From Mesorhizobium sp. 1M-11 (GTDB lineage: Bacteria > Pseudomonadota > Alphaproteobacteria > Rhizobiales > Rhizobiaceae): a stretch of 64,000 bases of DNA. A program made the translations under genes and the position numbers. The notes under the pieces were generated by a model that was given only the letters and a program-made list of their open reading frames with translations, made no database searches and was not told the origin of the DNA. The stretch's first letter is position 1. Each line of letters opens with the position of its first letter. Positions 26,034 through 34,766 of the stretch are shown in pieces. The stretch is from the NCBI RefSeq assembly GCF_001303895.1, contig NZ_LJSD01000062.1, forward strand, positions 44,467 to 108,466, given 5' to 3'.

Positions 26034-27881
26034 ATGCTGATGTTCAAGCCTTTTTCCGATCGACGCTGGTTCTGGATCACGCTTCTGCTCGCAGTCACGG
26101 CGGCGCTCGCTTTCTATGGCAGCAGCTTTGCAACGCGTGCCTATCTCGACCAGGCGGCATCGCGCGGCAAAACCACGCTGAGGCTCGCTGTTGCCGCATT
26201 GCAGGGACAGTTGAACCGCTTCGAACCACTCCCGTCCCTGATCGCCGACAACGACAGCATCAAGGACCTTCTGGCGGCCCCAGACAACCCGGGACTTCGT
26301 GCGAGAGGTAACGCTTATCTCAGGCAAATCAACGCGTTGCTGCAATCTTCCGACATCTATGTGATAGGCCCGGACGGTGAAACGATCATTGCCAGCAATT
26401 TCGACCGGCCCGTCAGCTTCGTCGGGGAGAATTTCTCCTACCGTCCCTACTTCCAGGACGCGATCAAGGGCAAGCGCGGCCGCTTCTTCGCACTTGGCAC
26501 CACCTCACTGAAGCGCGGCTATTATTTCTCGGCTCCCGTGCATGTCGGCGATGCCATCCGTGGCGTCGTGGTGTTCAAGGTCGAGGTGGACGCCATCGAA
26601 GCGTCATGGCTGGGCGGCGACGACGAGATCATCGTTACCGATCCGGAAGGCATCATCTTCATGGCGGAGCGGCCGGAGTGGCTCTATGCCAGTCTGCTGC
26701 CGCTGACGGCCGAACGACGCGCCCGCACGGCCGCCTCGCGGCGCTATGCGAACGCCACGTTGCGCGAATTGCCGGTCACACGCGGCAATTTCGAAGACCG
26801 GCTTTCGCTGATGACGGTGAATTTCGACAGACAGCAAAGTGAGTATCTGGTCTTGTCGGAGGCCATGGCTGACGCCGGTTGGACGATCAACGTCCTGCTG
26901 GATACGCGCTCGGCGCGTACGCAGGCTTTGACCACGGTAACCGCCGCACTCCTGATGCTGGGGCTCGCTGCCCTTGCAGGCTTTGTTTTGCTGCAGCGGC
27001 GGGCGCGGCTGGCGGAGCGCATGGAAATGCAACGCTTTGCGCGCGAAGAACTCGAGCGTCGCGTCGAGGAACGCACACATGACCTCGCACTCGTCAACAC
27101 ACGCCTTGAGACGGAAGTCGCCGAACGACGTACCGCTGAGCAACAGTTGAGGCAGACACAGGCGGATCTTATCCAGGCCGGCAAGCTGGCTGCGCTTGGA
27201 CAAATGTCGGCTGCTCTATCGCATGAATTCAACCAGCCGCTGGCCGCTGTGAAGACCTATGCCGACAATGCCGCCGTGCTCATCGAGCGCGAACGGGCCG
27301 CCGAGGCGCGCGACAACGTTGCGCGCATCTCGAGCCTCGCCGACCGCATGGCCTCGATCAGCCGGCATCTTCGCAATTTCGCGCGCAAGCCGAACGAAAA
27401 ACTCGGCGCGATCGATTTGGCCGATGTGGTGCGTGACACGCAGGAAATCGTTGCCTGGCGTCTCAAGGCAGCCGATGCGACGCTGCTTGTCGATCTCGGC
27501 CGTACGCCGCTGACGGTGAAGGCGGGAGCAATCCGGCTTCAGCAGGTGCTGGTGAACATCATCACCAATGCTGCCGACGCCGTCGAAGGCCTGCCCGACA
27601 GGCGCATCGAACTGCAGGCGCGGCGAAAGGCGGGTAAAGTGCTGATCACGGTTCGCGATCATGGCCCCGGCGTTGCCGATGCCATCGCGGAACGGATATT
27701 CGACCCGTTCTTCTCTACGAAGGGCGTTGGCAAGGGGCTGGGTCTCGGGCTTTCGATTTCCTACAACATCATCAAGGACTTCGGCGGAAGTCTTGGCGTC
27801 TTGAATCATTCCGAGGGTGGTGCCCTGTTCACGATCGAGCTCGAAGCGATGCGCAATGCAGTGCGCGAGGCGGCAGAATGA
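26034..27881 (+). CDS. dctB: DctB-like sensor histidine kinase
   Basis: About 615 residues. Two membrane segments (about residues 10-30 and 300-322) bracket a periplasmic PDC/Cache sensor domain. Cytoplasmic part: coiled coil (about 325-385), HisKA with LSHEFNQPLAAVKTYADNA (phospho-His near residue 397), and a HATPase domain with NIITNAADAVEG, DHGPGV and GKGLGLGLSISYNI. The HEFNQPL form is the DctB hallmark. In rhizobia DctB senses C4-dicarboxylates; here the adjacent transporter is TctCBA rather than DctA, so the ligand may be a tricarboxylate or another organic acid. The start could be 26034 or 26040. It overlaps dctD by four bases (ATGA). Confidence 0.9.
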   Translation: MLMFKPFSDRRWFWITLLLAVTAALAFYGSSFATRAYLDQAASRGKTTLRLAVAALQGQLNRFEPLPSLIADNDSIKDLLAAPDNPGLRARGNAYLRQINALLQSSDIYVIGPDGETIIASNFDRPVSFVGENFSYRPYFQDAIKGKRGRFFALGTTSLKRGYYFSAPVHVGDAIRGVVVFKVEVDAIEASWLGGDDEIIVTDPEGIIFMAERPEWLYASLLPLTAERRARTAASRRYANATLRELPVTRGNFEDRLSLMTVNFDRQQSEYLVLSEAMADAGWTINVLLDTRSARTQALTTVTAALLMLGLAALAGFVLLQRRARLAERMEMQRFAREELERRVEERTHDLALVNTRLETEVAERRTAEQQLRQTQADLIQAGKLAALGQMSAALSHEFNQPLAAVKTYADNAAVLIERERAAEARDNVARISSLADRMASISRHLRNFARKPNEKLGAIDLADVVRDTQEIVAWRLKAADATLLVDLGRTPLTVKAGAIRLQQVLVNIITNAADAVEGLPDRRIELQARRKAGKVLITVRDHGPGVADAIAERIFDPFFSTKGVGKGLGLGLSISYNIIKDFGGSLGVLNHSEGGALFTIELEAMRNAVREAAE

Positions 27882-29236
27882 AACCGCCGATCGTGCTGCT
27901 TGTGGACGATGAGGAAGAGCCACGCAGGGCAGCTGCCCAATCGCTCGATCTTGCCGGGCTCACACTACAGGAGTGCGCCTCGGCGGAACGCGCGCTCGAT
28001 TTCATCACGCAGGGCTTCAATGGCGTCGTCGTGTCCGACATCCGCATGCCGGGAATGGATGGCATGACACTTCTTTCCCGCATTCGCGAGATCGATGCTG
28101 ATATTCCCGTCATCCTCGTCACCGGTCACGGCGATGTCCAGCTCGCCGTGCGTGCGATGCGCGAGGGTGCCTATGACTTCCTCGAAAAACCCTACGTCGT
28201 GCAGCACCTGATCGAAATGGCCGGGCGCGCTATCGATCGGCGCAAGCTCGTGCTGGAGAATCGCCAGTTGCGCGCGGCCGCCGGCAAGAATGACGACCTC
28301 GAGGCCCGTCTGCCCGGCCGTACCCAGGTGATGGTCGAACTGCGTTACAAGCTGCGGGCCATCGCGGCCACCGATGCCGACATCCTGGTGATCGGCGACA
28401 CCGGCACCGGCAAGGAAGTGGCGGCGCGCGCGCTGCATGACATCAGCGGGCGCGCCACCAAACCTTTCATCGCGATCAATTGTGCGGCACTCCCCGCCAC
28501 GCTGATCGAAAGCGAACTGTTCGGCCATGAGGCCGGCGCTTTCCCGGGCGCCTTGCGGCCACGCTTCGGCAAGTTCGAGCATGCGAGAGGCGGCACCGTA
28601 CTCCTCGACGAGATCGGCTCGATGCCAGTCGATCTGCAGGCGAAGCTCCTGCGCGTCATACAGGACCGGGTCATCTACCGGCTGGGGTCCAACGAACCGA
28701 TACCGCTCGATGTGCGCTTCATCGCCACCAGCAAGGTCGATCTCGACGAAGAAGTCGCCGCCGGGCGCTTCCGTGCCGACCTGCTTTATCATCTCAACGT
28801 GGTGACGCTGAGGATGCCGGCGCTTGTCGCACGGCGCGAGGACGTTCCCTTGCTTTTCCTGCAATTGGTGCGCGAGGCGGCGGGACGTTATCGCCGGGAT
28901 GATGCCGAGGTGCCGCCACACGTCATCGCGGACATTGCCAGCCGGGACTGGCCCGGCAATGTGCGTGAGCTCAGGAATGCGGCGGACCGTATCGTGCTGG
29001 GATTGAGCCCGCACGCCGGCGCGCAGACAACCGAAATTGCCAATGGTGATCTGCGTCTGGCGGACCGGGTCGCGGAATTCGAAAAGGATGTCATCTCCGC
29101 CGCGCTCGTTGCCCATGGCGGCAGCCTGAAGCCGGTCTACGAGCAGCTCGGAATCTCACGCAAGACGCTCTACGAGAAGATGCAGCGCTATGGGCTCGAC
29201 AAGAAACAACTGGGCGCGCCGGAGACCGCAGATTAG
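27878..29236 (+). CDS. dctD: DctD-like sigma-54-type response regulator
   Basis: A 452-residue NtrC-family regulator: receiver domain (residues 1-120, phospho-Asp in VVSDIRMPGMDG near 53), AAA+ domain (about 145-385; Walker A GDTGTGKEVAAR, Walker B GGTVLLDEIGS) and a Fis-type DNA-binding helix pair at the C-terminus (GGSLKPVYEQLGISRKTLY). The sigma-54 contact loop, canonically GAFTGA, reads GAFPGA. It is co-translated with the dctB-like gene, and an inverted repeat like a DctD site lies 14 bases past its stop codon, upstream of tctC. Confidence 0.92.
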   Translation: MKPPIVLLVDDEEEPRRAAAQSLDLAGLTLQECASAERALDFITQGFNGVVVSDIRMPGMDGMTLLSRIREIDADIPVILVTGHGDVQLAVRAMREGAYDFLEKPYVVQHLIEMAGRAIDRRKLVLENRQLRAAAGKNDDLEARLPGRTQVMVELRYKLRAIAATDADILVIGDTGTGKEVAARALHDISGRATKPFIAINCAALPATLIESELFGHEAGAFPGALRPRFGKFEHARGGTVLLDEIGSMPVDLQAKLLRVIQDRVIYRLGSNEPIPLDVRFIATSKVDLDEEVAAGRFRADLLYHLNVVTLRMPALVARREDVPLLFLQLVREAAGRYRRDDAEVPPHVIADIASRDWPGNVRELRNAADRIVLGLSPHAGAQTTEIANGDLRLADRVAEFEKDVISAALVAHGGSLKPVYEQLGISRKTLYEKMQRYGLDKKQLGAPETAD

Positions 29237-29250
29237 TTCGCGCGCGTCAT

Positions 29251-29270
29251 ATGTGTGAAAATCCACACAT
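29251..29270. promoter_or_regulatory. candidate DctD-type upstream activator site
   Basis: A perfect inverted repeat ATGTGTG-N6-CACACAT in the gap between dctD and tctC, about 170 bases before the tctC start. It resembles the rhizobial DctD operators that I recall as TGTGCGG-AAAT-CCGCACA, with paired compensating changes in both arms. No matching -24/-12 promoter was found between it and tctC. Confidence 0.55.
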
Positions 29271-29439
29271 GCTTGAGCCACAATGTTACGCTTTCCACCC
29301 ATTGCAGGGGCATCGGATCAAGAATGCCGAGGTTTAATGCAATCGGACATTGCCGAACACGACGAAGGCTCTTCCTATGAGCCATCCGTTCGCGGTGCTG
29401 GAGGAGACCTGCACCGGAACGAAGACCTGGGAGGATTTC

Positions 29440-30417
29440 ATGAAGAAGCTTATCGCCTCGCTGGCGACGGCTGCGACCTTTGCCATGTTGGCAAGCTCCG
29501 CCGTGGCACAGACCTATCCCGACAAAACGATCACCATGATCGTACCGTTCGCGGCCGGTGGCCCGACCGACACCGTGACCCGGCTCGTCGCCGAATCGAT
29601 GTCCAAGGACCTCGGCCAGCAAGTGATCGTCGAGAACGTCGGCGGTGCCGGCGGTACGCTGGGCGCCGCGCGCGTCGCGGAAGCCGATCCTGACGGCTAT
29701 ACGCTGCTCCTGCACCATATCGGCATGGCCACCAGCGCCACGCTCTACCGAAAGCTCGCTTACGACACGCTGAACGCTTTCGACTATGTCGGCCTCGTCA
29801 CCGAAGTGCCGATGACGATCGTCACGCGCAAGGACTTCGAGCCCGCCGATCTCAAGGGCATGATCGAATACGTCAAGGCCAACAAGGACAAGGTGACGCT
29901 TGCCAATGCCGGCATTGGCGCCGCATCCCATCTGTGCGGCATGATGTTCATGAATGCGATTCAGACACAGTTCGTGACGGTGCCATACAAGGGCACCGGC
30001 CCGGCGATGACCGATCTGCTCGGTGGCCAGGTCGACATCATGTGCGACCAGACCACCAACACGACCAAGCAGATCCAGGGCGGCACGATCAAGGCCTATG
30101 CCGTCACCTCGCCTGCTCGCCTCGATGTGCTGCCCGACATCCCGACCACGGAGGAAGCTGGCCTGCCGGGCTTCCAGGTCGGCATCTGGCACGGCGTCTA
30201 CGCGCCGAAAGGCACGCCGCCGGAGGTGCTCGACAAGCTCAGCAAGTCGCTGCAGAAGGCGCTGAAGGACGAAAACGTCGTCGCCCGCTTCGCCGAGCTG
30301 GGCACCAAGCCTTCGCCGGAGGCGGATGCCACACCCGCAGCACTCAAGGCCAAGCTGGAAAGCGAAGTCGCCCGCTGGAAGCCAGTGATCGAGGCCGCCG
30401 GCCAGTACGCGGACTAG
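29440..30417 (+). CDS. tctC: TTT transporter substrate-binding protein (TctC/Bug)
   Basis: A 325-residue periplasmic binding protein: signal peptide (KKLIASLATAATFAMLASSAVAQ split near Ala22), then the Bug/TctC fold. The start of the mature part, YPDKTITMIVPFAAGGPTDT, is the family marker. It captures tri- or dicarboxylates, or other organic acids, for the TctAB permease. The start is ATG 29440, after GGGAGGATTTC. It is separated from tctB by a hairpin that may lower downstream expression. Confidence 0.94.
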   Translation: MKKLIASLATAATFAMLASSAVAQTYPDKTITMIVPFAAGGPTDTVTRLVAESMSKDLGQQVIVENVGGAGGTLGAARVAEADPDGYTLLLHHIGMATSATLYRKLAYDTLNAFDYVGLVTEVPMTIVTRKDFEPADLKGMIEYVKANKDKVTLANAGIGAASHLCGMMFMNAIQTQFVTVPYKGTGPAMTDLLGGQVDIMCDQTTNTTKQIQGGTIKAYAVTSPARLDVLPDIPTTEEAGLPGFQVGIWHGVYAPKGTPPEVLDKLSKSLQKALKDENVVARFAELGTKPSPEADATPAALKAKLESEVARWKPVIEAAGQYAD

Positions 30418-30429
30418 CACTTTCTGGAC

Positions 30430-30459
30430 GGCCGGGTGAGGATATCACCCGGCCTTTCG
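30430..30459 (+). terminator. intercistronic hairpin, tctC-tctB
   Basis: A 10-bp stem GGCCGGGTGA/TCACCCGGCC (30430-30439 and 30445-30454, loop GGATA) followed by TTTCG. The weak T tract suggests an attenuator or transcript-end protection, so that the binding protein is made in excess over the permease. Confidence 0.6.
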
Positions 30460-30549
30460 CTTTATCGGCTGCCTTGGTCGTAGCGCGGCAACGCAAGCGA
30501 CTCTCGGCCGGAGATGAATAAAGCGAAGTCCCGGCGTCAGGAGGGAACT

Positions 30550-31020
30550 GTGAACAAACTTTCCATCGATCCGACGAACGGAGCGTGCGGGGCGATCTTC
30601 GTCGCTGCCGGCCTGTTCTTCGGCTATCAGTCACTGGGCCAGGAGATCGGCACCGCCTTTCGCATGGGGCCGGGTTATTTCCCGCTTGTCTTGGCAGCAA
30701 TTTTGATCCTGCTCGGCGCCATCATCGCCATCCAGGCGACCCGTGTCGCCGGCGAGCCGATCGGTGCGATCGCCTGGCGCGGCATGTTCTTCATTCTGCC
30801 CGCGCCGATCTTTTTCGGGCTCACGGTGCGTGGGCTGGGCTTTGTGCCTGCGCTGTTCTTCACCGCGCTGATCGCAGCCTTCGCCTCGCAGCGCATGCGG
30901 CCCGGAACCGCGCTCATTGTCGCGCTGGTCCTGACCATCTTCTCCACCATCGTGTTCAGCTATGCACTCGGCCTGCCGTTCCAGCGGTTCGGGCCGTGGT
31001 TGTCTTGGGTGGGAGCCTGA
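30550..31020 (+). CDS. tctB: TTT transporter small permease subunit
   Basis: A 156-residue protein with four predicted membrane helices, the usual TctB size. It partners TctA in sodium- or proton-coupled uptake of organic acids. GTG 30550 is taken as the start because CAGGAGGGAACT precedes it at proper spacing; ATG 30514 would add 12 residues upstream of that ribosome binding site. The gap to tctA is three bases. Confidence 0.92.
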   Translation: MNKLSIDPTNGACGAIFVAAGLFFGYQSLGQEIGTAFRMGPGYFPLVLAAILILLGAIIAIQATRVAGEPIGAIAWRGMFFILPAPIFFGLTVRGLGFVPALFFTALIAAFASQRMRPGTALIVALVLTIFSTIVFSYALGLPFQRFGPWLSWVGA

Positions 31021-31023
31021 GCC

Positions 31024-32535
31024 ATGGAGCTTTTCGACAATCTCGCACTTGGCTTCGTCACGGCTTCGACGCTTTGGAACCTGCTCTTTTGTCTGGTCGG
31101 CGTGCTGCTCGGTACGCTGATCGGCGTTCTACCCGGCATTGGCGCAACAGCGACAATCGCCATGTTGTTGCCAGTGACCTTCCAGATCGGCGATCCGGTT
31201 TCGTCGCTGATCATGCTGGCCGGCATCTATTACGGCGCGCAATATGGCGGCTCCACCACGGCCATCCTGATCAACATGCCGGGTGAATCCTCTTCCGCCG
31301 TCACCGCCATCGACGGCTACCAGATGGCACGTAAGGGCCGCGCCGGCGCGGCGTTGGCTACCGCCGCCCTCGGTTCCTTCTTTGCCGGCACCGTGGCGAC
31401 CTTCCTGGTCGCGCTGTTTGCGCCGCCGCTCACAAAAATCGCATTGCAGTTCGGCTCAGCCGAGTATTTTTCGCTGATGGTCGTGGGACTGGTCTCCTCG
31501 ATCGCACTCGCCCATGGTTCGGTGATCAAGGCGCTCGCCATGGTCGTGCTCGGCCTGCTGCTCGGCCTCGTCGGTTCCGACATTTTCGAGGGCACGCCAC
31601 GTTTCACGCTCGGTATCCGCGAGTTCGCGGACGGATTGAACTTTGTCGCCGTGGCGGTCGGCGTATTCGGCGTCGCCGAAATCCTGCGCAACCTCGAGAA
31701 CGAACACGATCGCTCGGTGATGATCCGCAAGGTAACCGGCTTGATGCCGACCCGCGAGGATTTCCGGCGCATGGCGGCTCCCGTCCTGCGCGGAACCGGC
31801 CTCGGTTCGGTGCTTGGCATCCTGCCCGGCGGCGGTGCCATTCTGGCCTCCTTCGCTTCCTACACGCTGGAAAAACGCGTCGCCAGAAATCCGGAGGAAT
31901 TCGGCAAAGGCGCGATCGAAGGCGTGGCGGGCCCGGAATCGGCCAACAATGCCGCAGCGCAGACCTCGTTCATCCCCATGCTGACGCTGGGCATCCCCGC
32001 CAACCCGGTGATGGCGCTGATGATCGGCGCGATGATCATACAGGGCATCGTGCCCGGACCCGACGTCGCCGCCGAACGGCCGGCGCTGTTCTGGGGACTG
32101 ATCGCCTCGATGTGGATCGGCAATCTGATGCTGATCGTGCTCAATCTGCCGCTGATCGGACTTTGGGTAAGGCTGCTCACCGTGCCGTATCAGGTGCTGT
32201 TTCCGGCGATCATGGCGTTCTCGGCCATCGGCGTCTATTCGGTGAAGTCGAGCGCCTGGGATCTCTACTCGGTCGCCTTCTTCGGCTTCTTCGGTTACGT
32301 GCTCGCCAAGCTGCGCTGCGAGCCGGCGCCTCTGCTGCTCGGCTTTGTGCTTGGCCCACTGTTCGAGGAAAACCTGCGCCGCGCCATGATCCTGTCGCGC
32401 GGCGATCCGTCGATCTTCGTCACCCGGCCGATCAGTGCCATCCTGCTCCTGGCGGCGGCTCTCGTCCTGGTCGTGGTCCTGCTGCCTTCGGTGCGCAAGA
32501 AGCGCGAAGAAGTGTTCGTCGAGGAGGATGCCTAA
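31024..32535 (+). CDS. tctA: TTT transporter large permease subunit
   Basis: A 503-residue polytopic membrane protein with about 11-12 helices. TctA signatures are evident: GVLPGIGATATIAMLLP (residues 36-52), GIYYGAQYGGSTTAILINMP (about 67-86), and LGILPGGGAILASFASY (about 265-281). It forms the transport pore with TctB and accepts substrate from TctC. It sits in the order tctC-tctB-tctA behind the dctBD-like pair. Confidence 0.95.
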   Translation: MELFDNLALGFVTASTLWNLLFCLVGVLLGTLIGVLPGIGATATIAMLLPVTFQIGDPVSSLIMLAGIYYGAQYGGSTTAILINMPGESSSAVTAIDGYQMARKGRAGAALATAALGSFFAGTVATFLVALFAPPLTKIALQFGSAEYFSLMVVGLVSSIALAHGSVIKALAMVVLGLLLGLVGSDIFEGTPRFTLGIREFADGLNFVAVAVGVFGVAEILRNLENEHDRSVMIRKVTGLMPTREDFRRMAAPVLRGTGLGSVLGILPGGGAILASFASYTLEKRVARNPEEFGKGAIEGVAGPESANNAAAQTSFIPMLTLGIPANPVMALMIGAMIIQGIVPGPDVAAERPALFWGLIASMWIGNLMLIVLNLPLIGLWVRLLTVPYQVLFPAIMAFSAIGVYSVKSSAWDLYSVAFFGFFGYVLAKLRCEPAPLLLGFVLGPLFEENLRRAMILSRGDPSIFVTRPISAILLLAAALVLVVVLLPSVRKKREEVFVEEDA

Positions 32536-32583
32536 GGCATTTGTCGGATAGCGGCGGCAGTGCGGTCGCTGTTGACTTTCCAG

Positions 32584-32613
32584 AAGGGAAGGCAGTTGAT
32601 CTCGCCTTCCCTT
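32584..32613 (+). terminator. hairpin after tctA, before hydrolase
   Basis: A 10-bp stem AAGGGAAGGC/GCCTTCCCTT with a 10-base loop, directly followed by the GGAGG ribosome binding site of the next gene. It could end tctA transcripts or mask translation of the hydrolase; the T tract is poor. Confidence 0.4.
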
Positions 32614-32628
32614 CCGGAGGATTGCCCG

Positions 32629-33477
32629 ATGCCGCGTTTGTGGACTGCCCTGACCGTCACTGCCTTCATGCTGTTTGCCGGCGCAGCAACCGCCGAGGAA
32701 CGCTGGCAGACCCTGCCCGAGCCGGCACCGATGCCCAAGGCCGAGGAAAGCGGCTACGCATCCGTCAACGGCATCCAGATGTATTATGCGGTTTACGGCA
32801 AGGGTGATCCGGTTCTGCTGATCCATGGCGGGCTGGGTCATGCCGACATCTGGTCAAGCCAGGTGACGGACCTTGCCAAGACGCACAAGGTGATCGTCGC
32901 CGACAGCCGCGGCCATGGCCGCTCGACTCGCACGGAAGAGCCCTTCGGCTACGACCTTATGGCGTCGGACTACATTGCCCTGCTCGACCACCTCAAGATC
33001 GACAAGACCGCCCTGGTCGGCTGGAGCGACGGCGGCATCATCGGCATCGACCTTGCCATGAGCCATCCGGACCGGCTGACGCGGGTGTTCGCGCAGGCAG
33101 CCAACGTCACCACGGATGGCGTCGATCCAGGCGTGCTGACCAACAAGACCTTCGCCGCCTATATCGAGCGTTCCGGCCGCGATTACAAAAAGCTGTCCAA
33201 GACGCCCGATCAGTACGACGCCTTCGTCGGTCAGATCAGCAAGATGTGGGAAACCCAGCCGAACTGGAACAAGGAACAACTCGCCAAGATCACCACGCCG
33301 GTTGCCGTCGTCGCAGGCGACCATGATGAGGCGATCAAGCGCGAGCACACCGACGCCATGGCCAAGATGATCCCTGGTGCCGCGGAAGTCATCCTGCCCA
33401 ATGCCAGTCACTTCGCGATGCTGCAGGCGCCGGATGAATACAACAAGGCCGTGCTCGACTTCATCGATGCCAAATAA
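32629..33477 (+). CDS. exported alpha/beta hydrolase
   Basis: A 282-residue protein with a signal peptide (ALTVTAFMLFAGAATA, cleavage near residue 20) and an alpha/beta hydrolase domain. HGGLGHADIWSSQ forms the oxyanion region, GWSDGGIIG the nucleophile elbow, and NASHFAML carries the catalytic His. The start is ATG 32629, after CCGGAGGATTGCCCG. The export signal places it in the periplasm; the substrate is unknown. It may be read through from tctA, so an ester linked to the transported acid is one possibility. Confidence 0.9.
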   Translation: MPRLWTALTVTAFMLFAGAATAEERWQTLPEPAPMPKAEESGYASVNGIQMYYAVYGKGDPVLLIHGGLGHADIWSSQVTDLAKTHKVIVADSRGHGRSTRTEEPFGYDLMASDYIALLDHLKIDKTALVGWSDGGIIGIDLAMSHPDRLTRVFAQAANVTTDGVDPGVLTNKTFAAYIERSGRDYKKLSKTPDQYDAFVGQISKMWETQPNWNKEQLAKITTPVAVVAGDHDEAIKREHTDAMAKMIPGAAEVILPNASHFAMLQAPDEYNKAVLDFIDAK

Positions 33478-33573
33478 GACGCCGCTGTCGCGTCGACCAC
33501 GGACAGCGCCCTAACCTGCTCCTTCCTCTGCCGCACAACGAAAATCGCGCTGAAAAAGCCATGAAACCGCTAT

Positions 33574-33587
33574 TGAAATCGATTTCA
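33574..33587. promoter_or_regulatory. LacI-type operator
   Basis: A perfect 14-base palindrome TGAAATCGATTTCA with the central CG typical of LacI/GalR operators, 44 bases before the start of the sugar-binding protein gene. A further half-site-like ATGAAACC lies at 33561-33568. The operon encodes its own LacI regulator at 38.2 kb. Confidence 0.7.
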
Positions 33588-33630
33588 TACCTGATAATGT
33601 CGCCGCCGTCGCACTCAGGGAGGATCAAAA

Positions 33631-34656
33631 ATGAAGAAGGCGATCGTATTAGCTTTGACGGCCACCACGGCGCTGGCCGTGTCGGCGTTTTCCACCTACG
33701 CAGCGGATTTCAAGATCGGCCTCTCCAATGGTTGGGTCGGCTCCGAATGGCGCACGCAGATGATCGAGGAAGCCCAGGCCGCTGCTGCCGCCTGGAAGGA
33801 CAAGGGCGTCAATGTCGAGGTCGTGGTGCAGAGCGCCAATGTCGACGTGCCCGGCCAGATTGCCCAGGTGCGCAATTTCATGAGCCAGGGCGTGGACGCC
33901 ATCATCATCAATCCGAACAGCCCGACTGCCTTCGACCCGATATTCAAGCAGGCCAAGGACGCGGGCATCCTGGTGATCGCCACCGACTCGGAAGTGTCAT
34001 CGAAGGATGCCACCTATGTCGGCATCGACCAGAAGGCCTGGGGAGCTGCCGGCGCCAAGTGGCTGGCCGAGACGCTCGGCGGCAAGGGCAATGTCGTGGC
34101 CATCAACGGCGTCGCCGGCCATCCGGCCAACGAGATGCGGGTTGCCGGCTACAAGGAAGTGTTCGGCCAGTATCCCGACATCAAGATCGTCAACGAAGTG
34201 AACGCCAATTGGGACCAGGCGCAGGGCCAACAGGCCATGCAGAATCTGCTTGCCACCTACCCTGACATCACGGGCGTCTGGGTGCAGGACGGCATGGCTG
34301 CCGGCGCCTGGAAATCCATCATCGACGCCAACAAGCAGTCCTCCATCGCCGCGACCGGTGAAATCCGCAAGGACTTCATCGATCTGTGGAAGAAGGACAA
34401 GCTGAATTCCGGCGCTTCGGTGAACCCGCCCGGCGTCATGGCCAGCGCTCTCAACGTCGCTGTTCCGATGCTGCAGGGCAAGGAACTGAAGGAACCGGCG
34501 ACGGCCGGCCAGTATGGCAACGCCATGTATCTGCCGATCCCCTTCATCGACAACAAGAGCCTCGACGAAGCGGTGAAGGCGGTGGACGGCAAGCCCGGCT
34601 ACTATTCCTTCACCAGCCAGCTTTCGATCGAAGACGCTGAAAAGCTCTTCAAATAA
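33631..34656 (+). CDS. sugar ABC transporter substrate-binding protein
   Basis: A 341-residue periplasmic binding protein of the ribose/galactose type (Peripla_BP_4). A signal peptide (VLALTATTALAVSAFSTYAA) is followed by the mature start FKIGLSNGWVGSEWRTQM. It binds a monosaccharide or polyol; the exact ligand cannot be deduced. It is the first gene of the operon SBP-ATPase-permease-permease-LacI-dehydrogenase. AGGGAGGATCAAAA gives a strong ribosome binding site. Confidence 0.93.
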   Translation: MKKAIVLALTATTALAVSAFSTYAADFKIGLSNGWVGSEWRTQMIEEAQAAAAAWKDKGVNVEVVVQSANVDVPGQIAQVRNFMSQGVDAIIINPNSPTAFDPIFKQAKDAGILVIATDSEVSSKDATYVGIDQKAWGAAGAKWLAETLGGKGNVVAINGVAGHPANEMRVAGYKEVFGQYPDIKIVNEVNANWDQAQGQQAMQNLLATYPDITGVWVQDGMAAGAWKSIIDANKQSSIAATGEIRKDFIDLWKKDKLNSGASVNPPGVMASALNVAVPMLQGKELKEPATAGQYGNAMYLPIPFIDNKSLDEAVKAVDGKPGYYSFTSQLSIEDAEKLFK

Positions 34657-34671
34657 TCGGTCTCCGGACCT

Positions 34672-34712
34672 CCGCCCGGCAGCTTGTGCACCGGGCGGAC
34701 CCGGAACGATTT
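34672..34712 (+). terminator. hairpin after binding-protein gene
   Basis: An 8-bp stem CCGCCCGG/CCGGGCGG (34672-34679, 34691-34698), followed a few bases later by a TTTTT run (34709-34713). It is placed, as in many ABC operons, between the binding-protein gene and the ATPase gene, where it would give partial termination. Confidence 0.55.
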
Positions 34713-34766
34713 TTCAAGTAAGCTGACAGTCCGGGGAGAGCCCCGACAGCCGGAGGAACGGCTTCG

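Noticed and set aside
29271..29439. Sigma-54 promoter before tctC
   Set aside because: TTGC words at about 29304 and 29352 lack a GG ten bases before the GC, so no -24/-12 pair fits.
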